Shown: positions 21,692 through 32,338 of the stretch, piece by piece
How positions within the stretch are numbered: position 1 is the first letter of the stretch
How the letters are laid out: each line of letters starts with the position of its first letter
Assembly: GCA_020736575.1 (NCBI GenBank)
Contig: JAGPYM010000019.1
Span: 558,001-622,000, forward strand
Origin: Thelonectria olida
Taxonomy: Eukaryota; Ascomycota; Sordariomycetes; Hypocreales; Nectriaceae
Direction of reading: 5' to 3'
Length of the DNA stretch: 64,000 nucleotides
Translations under genes and position numbers: made by a program
The notes under the pieces: model-generated
Database searches by the model: none
What the model was told of the DNA's origin: nothing
The model's input: the letters and a program-made list of their open reading frames with translations, nothing else

Positions 21692-21819
21692 TATATTGTA
21701 TTGATCGTTAGAAAGTGGAAAGTGAAAAGCTTGAGACAATTAGAAACGTAGGTGTGGGCGTTACGACTTTAACTCCAGTCTTTCAGGGGTCATGGCAGGA
21801 CGGAGATAAGCTTTGTCAA

Positions 21820-21969
21820 TCGGCTGGGGTGAACGTCTTTTGGCCCCTTGGGTACCCCGCTTGGGCGGCTTTTGGCCCTTGTGGACGGAAGCTGCACCAT
21901 GAAGAACTGGAACCTTCTCACAATCAAAACTGAAACTAAGCTCCGTCTAGCCTAAAATTATTCTTGAAG
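21820..21969 (+). repeat. Dispersed promoter-region module, copy 2
   Basis: Counterpart of 18838..18990, in the same orientation and in an equivalent position about 130 bp upstream of a minus-strand start codon. Shared words include TGGGGT(A/G)AACGT, TTTTGGCCC, GTGGACGGAA-like and (C/T)TCTTGAAG. Confidence 0.7.
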
Positions 21970-22180
21970 CCTGGCGCTGGCAGCCCAGATGCTCATTAAA
22001 TTGATTCCCTTTCCAACTATCTTTCATAACCTACCCTATACGAACAAGTTCTGTAATCGAGTATCAGTCACCCTCTCCCATCCCATTCACTACATACTCC
22101 GTCTTGACTGCTCAAGTCGTCTAAATTCGACTTTAGTTAAACCAATCAATCCTATCACCTCACTCACGAAATTCATTATA

Positions 22181-22639
22181 ATGGCTCGGCCAGGCATCCT
22201 AGGGCCTCAAGTCCAGAACAAGGAGTGGTCTAATGGTCTTTACAGCTGTCGTCCTTGCGATAGTTGTTGTCTCGCCACCTTCTTACCCTGCATTTTGCTC
22301 GGCAAGACTGCTGACCGCATTCGAGACCCCACCATGGAGACCGCTGATACCTGCAATACCGATTGCATGATCTTCTGCGGCATCCAGTCCTTGACTGGCT
22401 GCGGTTGGATCTACGCTATGATGAAGCGTAGTGAGATCCGCAAGCGATTTGGCATTAATGGTAGCGGCACAAATGACTGCTGCGCTAGCTATTGGTGCAG
22501 CTGCTGCACCCTTATCCAACAAGACAATGAAGTCAAGGCTCGTCTCGCTCAAGGCCCCATCACCCAGGGTTATAATACCAAGCAGGAGGGCATGCACATG
22601 CCTCCCGGGGAGGCGCAGTCCGCCCACCACTATCACTAG
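22181..22639 (+). CDS. PLAC8 family cysteine-rich protein
   Basis: A single exon of 152 residues from ATG 22181. The protein has the PLAC8 layout: NGLYSCRPCDSCCLATFLPC, then a second Cys cluster, CNTDCMIFCGIQ, a short hydrophobic stretch (GCGWIYAMMKRSEIRKRFGI), and CCASYWCSCCTLIQQDNEVK. The C-terminal 25 residues are hydrophilic and end in His residues. Family members are membrane-associated and have been linked to cell size control and metal handling (plant FW2.2/PCR proteins, fungal relatives). A specific role here is not known. The gene lies head-to-head with the minus-strand gene ending at 21101. Confidence 0.85.
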   Translation: MARPGILGPQVQNKEWSNGLYSCRPCDSCCLATFLPCILLGKTADRIRDPTMETADTCNTDCMIFCGIQSLTGCGWIYAMMKRSEIRKRFGINGSGTNDCCASYWCSCCTLIQQDNEVKARLAQGPITQGYNTKQEGMHMPPGEAQSAHHYH

Positions 22640-22957
22640 GGCCACTATTTTGATAAGTGTTGGATGCCTAAGGCCATGGTGAAGCAAGGGAAGAGCTGCA
22701 GGGTGAGATGAAAGTATTATTACTTGTTTACAGTAGGAACATAATATAGTTCGCTTTTATGTCTATCTATGTTTTATATTGTAAATAGAATTTTAACTTT
22801 AAGCTATCAGTCTCTTTACTCAGCTAGTTTTATATTTAAGATACTTAAGAGCTGGTAATATAAAATCTTATACTACAAAATACAGATTGAAGTTATAAGA
22901 CTTGATATAATATAGGGAAGTTCCTATCTGCCTAAATAGCCAAATACACATATAATC
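22640..22957. other. AT-rich convergent spacer
   Basis: An AT-rich stretch between the 3' ends of the PLAC8 and SUR7-like genes. It has no coding frame. Confidence 0.6.
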
Positions 22958-23953
22958 CTATTTCTCTAATTTCTTAAACCGCAAGCTTACCGCCCAATAT
23001 ACAACAGTAGATCCCATTAAAACAGTAGAAATCCATATAAGATGGAGAAATTTAGAGCCTAAGTTAGCCGAGATGTCAATGCCCTTACCAAAACTATTAA
23101 TCTGCTCAACTCCCTTATGGGCTGCTGCAGTCACTATTATGCTGCTTATGAAAATACAAAGGAACCCCAGGAGCGCAACCCATAAGTTTATGCATATTAA
23201 GTTGCTTCGTTTAGTAAGCAGGAAATCGACGCAACCAAGAAACTCCAATATGGAGAAGCCAATAATGAAAATAAAGAGAACGAAGAGCCCTAAAAGAGCG
23301 TGGTTTAAGCTATCAATAGCTTTATTAATCTCAGTAGGCCAATGGAGGTCAGACAGGGTAAAACCTAAGGGACTGGCACTCAACTCGGAGTCGAGCATTC
23401 CGGAGAGATCAAATCGGCCTATTTAATTCTTAATTAGCAGACCAAAAACTTAATATTCAGGCAGATAGCACGTGCGACTCAAAGGTGACTTAGTGCAAGC
23501 AGTAACATTTAGTGTAGCTCCCGGTGCAGTAGAGTTGGGTTTAAATGAGCCCCTGCAAGCATCTGTAATATGGGCTGAGTACCATTCTGAGATGCCTAGA
23601 GCATTGGCCATTTTATCCGCAATATCGTTAGTAATATCTCCAATACTATTTTTTGTATCGTCTGCAGCCTCGTCCCATTTATTAGTGACTTTGTTCAAAA
23701 AGCTGTCATTATCGTCTTCATTATCGTTGGCTGACTGGTGAGTTTGAAGAAGATCATGTCCCAGCATAGATGTGTTCACCTAAGGTGTTGTCAGCATGGA
23801 AGAAAGTCCATTAAAAAGGGATTGTGTTACCCTAGCTATAGCGTATTCCTCAAGGACGCCTTTCTGATGACCAGCAGACAAGGCTACGATATTAAGAATG
23901 AAGGCCACAAGTGACAGGACGAGAGGTAAGAAAGCTGAGTATCTCGAAAGCAT
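22958..23953 (-). CDS. SUR7/PalI family membrane protein
   Basis: Complement(join(22958..23418,23479..23779,23831..23953)), 294 residues, introns of 60 and 51 nt. The start is the ATG at 23953 (MLSRYSAFLPLVLSLVAFIL), giving a first membrane helix. An extracellular loop follows with two cysteines (DACRGSF, NVTACTKS). Then WPTEINKAIDSLNHAL leads into three more helices: LLGLFVLFIFIIGFSILEFL, NLWVALLGFLCIFISSIIVT and IWISTVLMGSTVVYWAV. This is the SUR7/PalI arrangement of one N-terminal TM, a Cys-containing ectodomain and three C-terminal TMs. Family members mark eisosomes/MCC patches or act in ambient pH sensing. The second donor (gtcgca) is non-consensus and was chosen by phase. Confidence 0.75.
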
Positions 23954-24244
23954 TATAATGATATTGCACAATTTCCCAATGCATAAAAAGATCTATTAAG
24001 GAGAAAGATAGCTATTATTTAAGTTATTTTAGGTTCATCTCCAGAAGGTGCTGTAAATGGCCCCCTAACCCAATAATGCCATTCCACTGGGAGCCGGTAT
24101 TATACCCTCGATTTAAATGGGTCAGATACTTGAGACGAAAGCGGACACCCTAAAATTAGTCTGACTTCAAAAGTTAAAAAGCATCGAGCCTCACGTACAC
24201 ATAGAAACACGCACACAGAAGATAGCCGTGAAATTATAAACACG

Positions 24245-25225
24245 ATGGCAACTTTAATGCGCTGCATGGATATTTATCCTATTTCTAACACTCTTTTGTC
24301 CTACCTATCAGCTACAGATTCCGCTATCCTCTTGGGTGTGACCGGAAAGTTGTATTCATTGACTGAAAAGATGAAATCAAAGTACTTGAACATTTATAAG
24401 GACGTGCCTAAGTACGCCTCCTGGATGGAGGCGATGCTATCAAAGGACCACACTCTGTTGTTAGTTGGCGCGGACTTGGAGGTTATTCTTTGCTCCTATA
24501 AGTTTCCTTTGACATACTGGAAGACCCATGATCGAAAGGAAGAGAGAACTGTATGGTTGGTCTCACTTGCCATGAAGATGTATAAAGACGCATATGGAGC
24601 ATCAATGGGTTACAATACGCTCGAAATTCCTGCAACAGATGAGGCTGGCGATATCCACCTCGTGCCTAGGTTCTCGCCCTACAATATGGCAGACTTCCAC
24701 TTGCCGACGCGGTGCAAGAATTTGCTCTGTTACCCTCAACCGCTTTCGTTGTCGATTACACTGCCTCCACCAACCCGCTGGCCGTCCTGCACCGAAAGCA
24801 TAATGGAGAGGGATTCTTGGCTCCCTCTTTCGCTCGACAATGACTCAAATATTTCAGTACTCTGCCTCCAGAGCTACTGTCGAGAAGAAAAGCTCTATTC
24901 GGAGGTGTGCGAGTACCTCCCGAGTATTTTAGGATGTGGTGAGAAGAGCAATACTGGACAGACAGCATCGTATAGGGTACCCTATATGAATCTAAGGAAC
25001 GGCAGAATAAAGACCAGTAACGTTGAAATATTCCAGTATAATGGGTTCGATCTCGAGTATGAGTCCAATACGCCATGGGGAAGCGACTCAGATTATGATA
25101 TATTTTCTATCGCTTTTTATCGCAACGTATTGGAGCGCACGACCATTGGCGGACTTGGGGTAGTTCTTGATGATGACTACGAAGTCGTGCAGCTTAATTT
25201 TGAGGGTCTAGACCCTGATAGTTAG
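24245..25225 (+). CDS. F-box-like hypothetical protein
   Basis: A single exon of 326 residues. The N-terminus (YPISNTLLSYLSATDSAILL) resembles a degenerate F-box helix pair like those of large fungal F-box sets, but the call is weak. The remainder is a mixture of helices and strands with no repeats or catalytic motif, and ends in an acidic segment (GVVLDDDYEVVQLNFEGLDP). If it is a true F-box protein it would act as a substrate adaptor of an SCF ubiquitin ligase. Otherwise it is a lineage-specific protein. The start ATG has a favourable upstream context, and no introns are needed. Confidence 0.55.
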   Translation: MATLMRCMDIYPISNTLLSYLSATDSAILLGVTGKLYSLTEKMKSKYLNIYKDVPKYASWMEAMLSKDHTLLLVGADLEVILCSYKFPLTYWKTHDRKEERTVWLVSLAMKMYKDAYGASMGYNTLEIPATDEAGDIHLVPRFSPYNMADFHLPTRCKNLLCYPQPLSLSITLPPPTRWPSCTESIMERDSWLPLSLDNDSNISVLCLQSYCREEKLYSEVCEYLPSILGCGEKSNTGQTASYRVPYMNLRNGRIKTSNVEIFQYNGFDLEYESNTPWGSDSDYDIFSIAFYRNVLERTTIGGLGVVLDDDYEVVQLNFEGLDPDS

Positions 25226-25490
25226 CTTAGTTTGGGTTTCTTTTACTCAATACAGACCTTCAACCATAAAAATACCCTTCTCAGCCCAGCTCAGCATATC
25301 AAGACATGAAGGTTTCCCTATACGTAAAATGACAAATACTAGCGCCATTCGATTGAACGGTAGTCGGCAATACATAACTTGGAATCATGCTTTAAAGCAA
25401 CGCGGAAGTCTGAATGGAATAAAGCCATCTTTATTTGCAGACCAGCTGCAAATCTACGCAAGTAAATAGTCGCGAAGGTGACTAACTATT

Positions 25491-26378
25491 CTATCCGCCA
25501 CCCTGTCTGCAACGTGCACGCCGACGCCGTCTTCTGCCATTGCCACGTTGTGCTCCCGCGCTTCCTTGACTGTTTGCCTCATCAGCTACTTTCGCTGCTA
25601 GATTGTCACAAGCGGTCCCGAGCTTGTTGATTTGCGATCGATAATACACGCACCCTTCCATTGCTTCATTCCATTGCTTATGAAGCTGAGCTGTGGCCGT
25701 TTCTTGTTTGATCAACTCCCGTCGTTTCGTTTCCAGCTCCTGACGCAATTGGGCTATTTCTTCCTCGCCTGCTTTGAAAGATTGCTCGTAATGCATACAC
25801 CGAGCCCTCATCGCATCAGTTTCGCCTTGGACGCGTGCTGTAGATTCTAGAAGCTCCTGTATGCGTCTTTCTTTCTTGTCAATAGTATCTCTCTGTTCTA
25901 ATATCTCACCGCGATATTGATCGAGGAGTAGTTGCTCAAAATCTTTTTGAAATCGTTCTTTCTCCAATTCCTCATGCAGCTCTCCCTTCTCATTGCATAT
26001 GCGAGTGATATCTCCGATTAGGGTGGCGTAATCGCTCTTCTGAGCTTGCAAATCCGATTGCACTAGGGTGTTTTCATCTCGTGCGTGTTGAAGCTGCTCA
26101 GCGAGCGTCGCATTTTCTTTTAGAAGGTTCTGTACGAGGAGGTGGTTCTCATCAATCAACTGGCCAAGGTCCAATGCAAAAGCTTGGCAAGTTTCCCTCA
26201 ATCCAAGTCGCAATGACTCGGCAGGGTCTGGTGCGTGTTCAGTGAAGTCATTAAGAGGCTCGGCTTTGAGTAAGTGACCCCGACTGTTCTTAGGTTCCTA
26301 TATAATGTTAGGTCGAGCAACTAGATTTCAGCTAGGGTTTACCTCATACTGCGCACTCTGCCATACCTTGCCGTTCAT
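25491..26378 (-). CDS. Long coiled-coil protein
   Basis: Complement(join(25491..26297,26343..26378)), 280 residues. A tiny first exon encodes MNGKVWQSAQYE. It was found because the main frame has an in-frame stop just before 26297 and a clean acceptor (tatag) there. Residues 60-240 form an almost unbroken coiled coil rich in Glu, Gln and Lys (ELHEELEKERFQKDFEQLLL, QLRQELETKRRELIKQE). The C-terminus is strongly basic with a run of seven or so Arg (RRRRRRARCRQ), which could bind nucleic acid or be a nuclear signal. No enzymatic domain. It may be a structural or tethering protein. It resembles the shorter coiled-coil gene at 18355 only in style. Confidence 0.6.
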
Positions 26379-26616
26379 GCACCGCATAATAAGAACAAGA
26401 GTAACGTAACCCGATACTAGGATGGAAAACTCATGACCCTTAAAGCCTCGAACATACTACCCACCTGTGGCCAGAAGTGGACACCATGGAGCGGGAAATG
26501 ACCCAGCCCAACTGGGCGGGGTCCAGCGAAGAGTGAGAAAGAGGCCGATTCTGTGATCATTCAAATTCCTGGCAATATATAGCCTTGTGCTTTCCAAGCC
26601 ACTTTAATAGTACAAA

Positions 26617-28986
26617 ATGTATCACCCACCTACTGCAGAAGATGAAGACAGTAGTGCCGTAGCTATTACGGAGATGGCTAAAGACAACGAACCCAAACCG
26701 GCTTCCAACCGGCTTGGATTACCAGGACCTAAGGGATCTTCGTCAAATGTTCTTGCGCCCATGCCCCCGGACTCTCAATCCAAGGATGTGTATGAGGAAA
26801 ACGACCAGAGCGAAACTCCAGAGCAGATTACGGACGCTGATGTCGATTGGGCCTTAAAAAAATCATTGCCAGACCTGGTACACGAAGCGTTTGGATGTAT
26901 TGAAGATGCTGGTTGGATTCAAAAACACGGGTTCAAGTCTATGGAGAAAAACCAAAAGCTCATTGACGTTATCTGCAAGAAAATCAGCACAGAAATTGAG
27001 TCCAGGCTTGTTGAAACTGGCCGAAAGCCACCATCAGATATATACGACCAGGTGAAGAGCGACTTTAAGACTAATCCATCATTTGCAAAAGAAGTTTTTC
27101 AAGGAATTATACTGTCTGCATTGGAGGAGATCAGTAGAGATTCGGGACGACCAAAAACCGATGCCGAAAAGCGCCGAGAAGCAATAAGCCTCTTTCTCAA
27201 ACTGATTGACAGAGGCGCAAATTACTATCAGCTTCTAAATGTTGCCCAAGATGCAAGAGAAAAGGACATTAAGAAAGCCTACCAAAAGATGACAATACTC
27301 CTTCACCCTGATCATAATAACGATCACGAAGCAAAACGTTGCACACAAGGTAGAGTACTTCTAACTTGATTACTCAACCTCTAGCTAACACTATGCATAG
27401 TTCTCAATAATATAAAGGAGAACCTCCTTGACGGGGACAAGCGGAAGCAATATGATATAAAAATTCGTGGTCAAGATCCCGTCGACGTTTCAGATCTGGA
27501 GGGATTTGGGGAAGGCTTCCATTTCAATGCATTTTCTAGGAATGATGAGGAGAGCGACAGCGATGACGGAAGTGATTTTGAAGATGACAAAGAACCAGAC
27601 GTTCCTCCACCTCCTGCTGACATCCAGGCTCTCCATTTGAAAGCCGAAAAATATTTCCAAGCATGGTTTGAAAATCCGGAAGCCCCAACCCCGCAAAACT
27701 TGGTCTCTCGCTTTCTTCAGATCAACAAAAAGATCACGAAGTTGAATGTGGAGGGAAACAGGCCTGCAACAGCTTACCAATTTGACACGACGAAACTTCT
27801 TAGCTTAAAGATGAACCAGCACCAAATCGTGTCTGATTTCAACCAAAAGCGTATCGACCACAACGATGCACCGAATCGGTTGAAGGCCATACGAAACTTT
27901 TACCAGAACCGATGTGCCGGCGGGCATTTTCACTGGCCGAACGACTGGGCTGAGTACATTATAGAGCCTGTTCGGAAGGTCCTGGGTATTGATGATGAAG
28001 CGATGACCGAAGCCGACCCTAAAATCGGTAGCGATAGCGAAAGTCTTAGTGACGCAAAGAGCGACTCCGGGAGTGACGTTAGCATGCACGACAATCCTAT
28101 AAGGCCAGTCCAGTTGGTCATGAACCGACCTGGCTATACTATCCTAGGCGATAGGATACTGGCATATGAGCCTATTAAGAGACGACTTAGATCTACAGGA
28201 GAAGAAAGCATTTTGGGGTTCCGATTTTTCGTCCAGTGTGATGGAGGGACTGGAATGAAGTATGCAACGGGGAGTGACATAGGACATCCAGCCGCCATAG
28301 CATATCACAGACTCCCCGAAAAGGAGAAAAACGATGTGCGAGATAGCAGTGTTAAGTATGAGGGACTACCAATGACGAAATTTGGTCGCATTACGGGAGC
28401 AGCTACTCGTGATGAGTCAGGAAGAGACTGGAGACTATGCGATACTTGGGTCAATGTTCAGATGAACGATGGGACCCCTCAAGAGGTCAATATCATGCCA
28501 AGGACGACCCTGCGCGCCTGGATGGGTCCAAAGCTGGCAGATAAGTTGATTGATGGTTTCTTTCACGAAGTCGGTGTTACCCCGCCGTGGGCTGATACCC
28601 CGTATCCAGATCCTGCAAACGGGTCGGAGTATCTCAAACTTCATTGGCCAGCCCCGAGAGCGAACAAGTATCGTCAAAGAGCTTTGATGGGTCAATCGCA
28701 GCCCTCGTTACCAGCCTGGAGCGACCCAAGCTCTTATTACCCAACAAGATCAAACACGCAGCAGCTTCCATCTGTGTCATCAGGGGGTATTGATGACCTT
28801 ACAAAACAATTGAAGCAACTCACCGTTGTTGTCTTGGATAGCCAAAAGCGACAAGTGGAAAGCCAGAAGCAACAAGAAGAAAGCCAAAAACAATTGGCGC
28901 TGTATCTCATGACTGTTCAAAAGAACCAAGAGGAACGAGACAAACGGCAAGAACAGTTCCTGAAAAGGCTTCTTCCTTCCTCCTAG
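26617..28986 (+). CDS. J-domain protein with large unrecognised C-terminal region
   Basis: Two exons, 26617..27349 and 27401..28986 (51-nt intron), encode 772 residues. A J domain runs from about residue 202 (YYQLLNVAQDAREKDIKKAY) through the HPD tripeptide (LLHPDHNND, near residue 230) to KRKQYDIKIRG. It should therefore stimulate an Hsp70 ATPase. The J domain is internal, preceded by ~200 residues of mostly helical sequence. After an acidic linker comes a ~230-residue segment (NRPGYTILGDRILAYEPIKR ... GFRFFVQCDGGTGMK) that I cannot match to a known domain. The C-terminal 60 residues are a Gln/Lys coiled coil with SQKQQEESQKQ repeats. A specialised co-chaperone is likely, but its client is unknown. 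Confidence 0.75.
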
Positions 28987-29284
28987 TCCCTAGCAGAAGA
29001 TAATGAAGTGGATTTCGGTATTAATGGGCTGGACCCGATATTTCCTTAACATTTTAGTCTAGAGAATGATAGATTGTAGTTTATTTTTGCAAAATTTCCA
29101 TTACCCCTATCGATAGTAAGCCATCTCCAGGATGAGAACTGCTAGACTTATACTATTTATACTTATTTCCCTTGAGTGATTCCACCCGAGCTTCAAGTGA
29201 TCTTACATTGGGGTAAATGGGACTCTTTTATAGGAAATCGGCTTCGACAATGATTGACTAAACTAACTATCTAAGTTTCTGATG

Positions 29285-29794
29285 CTAAAAGAACAAGACC
29301 CCAATCCCAAATAAGGCAAGGACAAAAGACATTGGCCAGACCTGCTGACTTAAAGTAACTGCACTGGAGGTTACGGGAAATGTCGGTACCGGCGTTGCTG
29401 TAAACTTGAACGTAGGACTCGTTGGAAAAGAAGGGTAGCCGTTTTGATTATGTATTGTGCCTATTCCCGTCGGAGAAGAGCTCGTAAAATTGCCAACCTC
29501 GTGTGTGCGGGTGATCGTCGTAGTAAGTGTCGTAGTATCTTCCTCAGTGATGGTGTATGTGGATGTCTCCATCGCTGAATCTTCCGGCGTGGTCGCCACG
29601 ATGGTTTTGGGGATAGGTGTTGTGATATCCCCGTAAACATTCGTAGTGGGACATTGTAAAGAGAAAAACTCCACGACACCAGTGCCAGTTAGAGTGCCGA
29701 CTTGAAGAGTGATGTTAATCCTCTCCCCGGGTGAAATTTCCGTGGCCAGGGCGATAGAAGAGATGCAGGCAACCAGTAATGACGCAAATAACAT
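29285..29794 (-). CDS. Secreted GPI-type surface protein
   Basis: A single exon of 169 residues. It starts with a classical signal peptide (MLFASLLVACISSIALA) and continues with a mature part rich in Thr, Ser and Pro, including STYTITEEDTTTLTTTITRT, suited to heavy O-glycosylation. It has a few N-glycosylation sites (NIT, NFT). The C-terminus ends in a hydrophobic stretch (MSFVLALFGIGVLFF) without a basic tail, as expected of a GPI-attachment signal. It is likely a small cell-wall or plasma-membrane mannoprotein. There is no catalytic domain. Its promoter lies in the motif array at 29948..30275, shared with the divergent gene at 30428. Confidence 0.7.
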   Translation of the reverse strand: MLFASLLVACISSIALATEISPGERINITLQVGTLTGTGVVEFFSLQCPTTNVYGDITTPIPKTIVATTPEDSAMETSTYTITEEDTTTLTTTITRTHEVGNFTSSSPTGIGTIHNQNGYPSFPTSPTFKFTATPVPTFPVTSSAVTLSQQVWPMSFVLALFGIGVLFF

Positions 29795-29947
29795 GTTTGC
29801 GTTGGGAGTGGTTGAATAGCCAGTAAAAATCTAACGCGGTCTTTATATGATATGTCCAGTCTGCCCAGTTCATTATCGGCCACCCTTGAGGAAGACCCAT
29901 TTTGAGCTGACGAATCATAAAGTGTTGTCTGGTATGAGCACAGAAGA

Positions 29948-30275
29948 CCGGTACAGTAGACGTACCAGTATGTGCATACCGGTACAGCGAAGTGACGGGA
30001 CCAGTACGACGAGCGTACTGGTACAGGTGGACTGGTCCCATCAAATTGGGAGACCAGTACGGAAACTATCCCAGTCTGAGTGTACCAGTACAAAATACGT
30101 ACTGGTAGGTGCACATGCACTTACTAGTACGCAAAGTGGACTAGTACACAAAACAAGCCGTACCAGTCCTGACCGTACCGGGACGAACTGTACCAGTACG
30201 CGGGAAATCCAGGACCAGTACGTGGAATGTCCCAGTACGAACGGACTGGGACGCCGAAAAACCGGGACTGGTATG
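29948..30275. promoter_or_regulatory. Dense array of a short palindromic motif in a divergent promoter
   Basis: About 19 copies, in both orientations, of a degenerate 10-mer of the form (G)(T/G)ACCAGTACG occur in ~330 bp. Examples are at 29962, 29999, 30013 (as CGTACTGGTAC), 30051, 30082, 30098, 30190, 30212 and 30230. Spacing is irregular (about 14-25 bp), so it is not a simple tandem repeat. The array sits between the start codons of divergent genes at 29794 (minus) and 30428 (plus). Weak open frames across it are artefacts of the repeated word. It could be a homotypic transcription-factor binding cluster or an eroded palindromic minisatellite. Confidence 0.6.
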
Positions 30276-30427
30276 AGCGACGTGATGTTGGAGGGGTCAG
30301 AACCGTACACAGTGGATCCCGAGTGTGGCCAAAAGTGGCCACACCCTGAGCCTATTAAATCCCCCCCTTGACGCAAACCTTTCTTTCGTGGCAGCATTGT
30401 TTGGTCTTCAGTATCGAGGCCTCAAAG

Positions 30428-32156
30428 ATGAACCCATCCCCATCTAAGCACCTGAGCGCGATAGGGGCCAGATCTCTCCCGAAAATCGGGCGACTGAGAT
30501 CCAACCTTGGTTTTGGGGAAAGTCGAGAGGATCGCAGCATTTACTTCTATAACACAATCAAGTCATACATTCTTGCCTTTAAGTCGAGCTGTGGAACCCC
30601 CGGTCCTAGACTTGACCAATGGTGGGCCAACAAGCATCGGCTGGGCCTTGTCGAGATGACGGATGGGTTTCTTGCCTCTAAAGGGAAACACTTTTGGCCC
30701 CCGGATTCTCAAAGTGGCCGTCTCCAACTCCCTGCGGACGTTAATGTGTAGGCCAAATTCCCCAAACTTCCTCTAGCTCACAATCTAATTGGATTACAGA
30801 ATACGCTCGAACCTCCTCATGCTATTTTATCAGACTGCCAAACAGATGAGGAAAAGTGCCAAGCGCGAAAACAGGAGAGGTGTTGAGTTTGGGTCTTTAG
30901 ACGTCGACAAAATGGTCGACACGGCCCTCGACCCGAACGACCCGATCAAGATTGAATATGATCCTTTTCAGGACATCTCATTCGACCATGAATTCAGTGT
31001 CCAGGATGCTCCTCCAGTGCGCCGGTCCTCTAGGCATCAACGGCGAGAAAAGCTCCAGGACCGCCTTATAGGGATGGCTCGGGCAGCAGTGCGCATCACA
31101 CTGAACTCGGAAAATGAAGAGGAGCAGGAGCAGAGAGTGGCTCTACTGGACGAGACAGAGCCGCCTTCTAGTCCATCAAATCCGCCTACCCCAGAGCTTG
31201 TGCCTCTGCCAGACTCTGATGTGGATGTAGAGTCGGGGACTGAGCTTAAATCAGGATCGGGACTGAAATCACCCCAGGCATTACAAGCAGCAGACCGGGC
31301 AGACGAAACAAGCGCGCAGCCTGGACAACTGAAACAGCAACTTGAGGCAACATCAAAATTGTCGATGCGGCATTCGGACCGACCAGAGACACCTCGCTAT
31401 TTAGAACAGCCAGAATCCCACTCAAAGGCAAATTCAGAAGCAGCAACACAACATGTTGAACAGCATCCGGAGGGGAGCCTTCAGTCAGAACAGCAGGAGC
31501 CGCCCCCAAAAACGCCTGACCAGTTAGAACAGCGTGAGCGGCATTCAGAGACAAACTCGGAGCTATCGGCGCAGCCTTCGGACCGACATCCGAAGACAAT
31601 CTCTCAGTTGGAACAGTTGGCGCCGCACCCAGACAGACGCCAGCCGGAACGAACCACGGTGCGTCCGGTGCACACTACGACCGCACAGTGGGGCCGTTCA
31701 ATAACGGCGTCCGATCGACGACCGCCCAACCAATTGCAGCGACTGGCATTGCAACGCCACCACTACCGAACAATCTCCCAGCGGGATGATTCGGTGCAGT
31801 CTTCAGAGTCCAAAGTGTCTCAAGGTTCAGATGTTCACCATCGGATTATTTACAGCCTCAACTACCATGAAGGGCGGAACAAGCGCTGGGACCCAGGGGC
31901 AGATTTCTCGGAATGGTCACTACAGTTTGTGGTTGAGAAGCTTAGCCCAGCTAGCAATGTCACCGGCTTTTCCTTTACATTGGAGATGCCTTATGTATGG
32001 TTTGACGATGCAGTTGCGGTTGGCGATGAGCGCGGTTTCCAGGTGTTGCAGCAGCGATTTCTCCGGAAAATACGCGCATTCGTAGCAAGCTACAGTGGTG
32101 CAGAAATCCTTGAGATAACAATTGGGCCGATTTTAGACACGAACAGGTCTCGATAG
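30428..32156 (+). CDS. Hypothetical protein with Gln/Glu-rich internal repeats
   Basis: Two exons, 30428..30747 and 30800..32156 (52-nt intron, phase 2), encode 558 residues. The N-terminal 150 residues look folded: SIYFYNTIKSYILAFKSS, then RLDQWWANKHRLGLVEMT, and NLLMLFYQTAKQMRKSAKRE. A central region from about residue 215 to 430 is low-complexity. It has imperfect repeats around HSKANSEA, EQHPEGS, HSETNSEL and QLEQ, and should be disordered. The last ~110 residues are folded again (EWSLQFVVEKLSPASNVTG, IRAFVASYSGAEILEITIG). No domain is recognised. It shares a divergent motif-dense promoter with the GPI-type protein. Confidence 0.6.
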
Positions 32157-32338
32157 AGTGTTCAAATAGCGATGTAAATACATTCAGCTTAAACTTTCCG
32201 TCTACCGATTCATGTAGCATATTCCATAATGCTCCTAAGACCCAAATTGATATAAGTGCTAAGTGAAATTGACCTAGAGCACCAGCATCATACTAGGACC
32301 TCTCCCGACTCTTGACCTTCGTAATGGACTTGTAGACC

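Noticed and set aside
29689..30371. Several 72-174 codon frames across the motif array
   Set aside because: Their Tyr/Thr/Val-rich peptides are direct translations of the repeated ACCAGTACG word.
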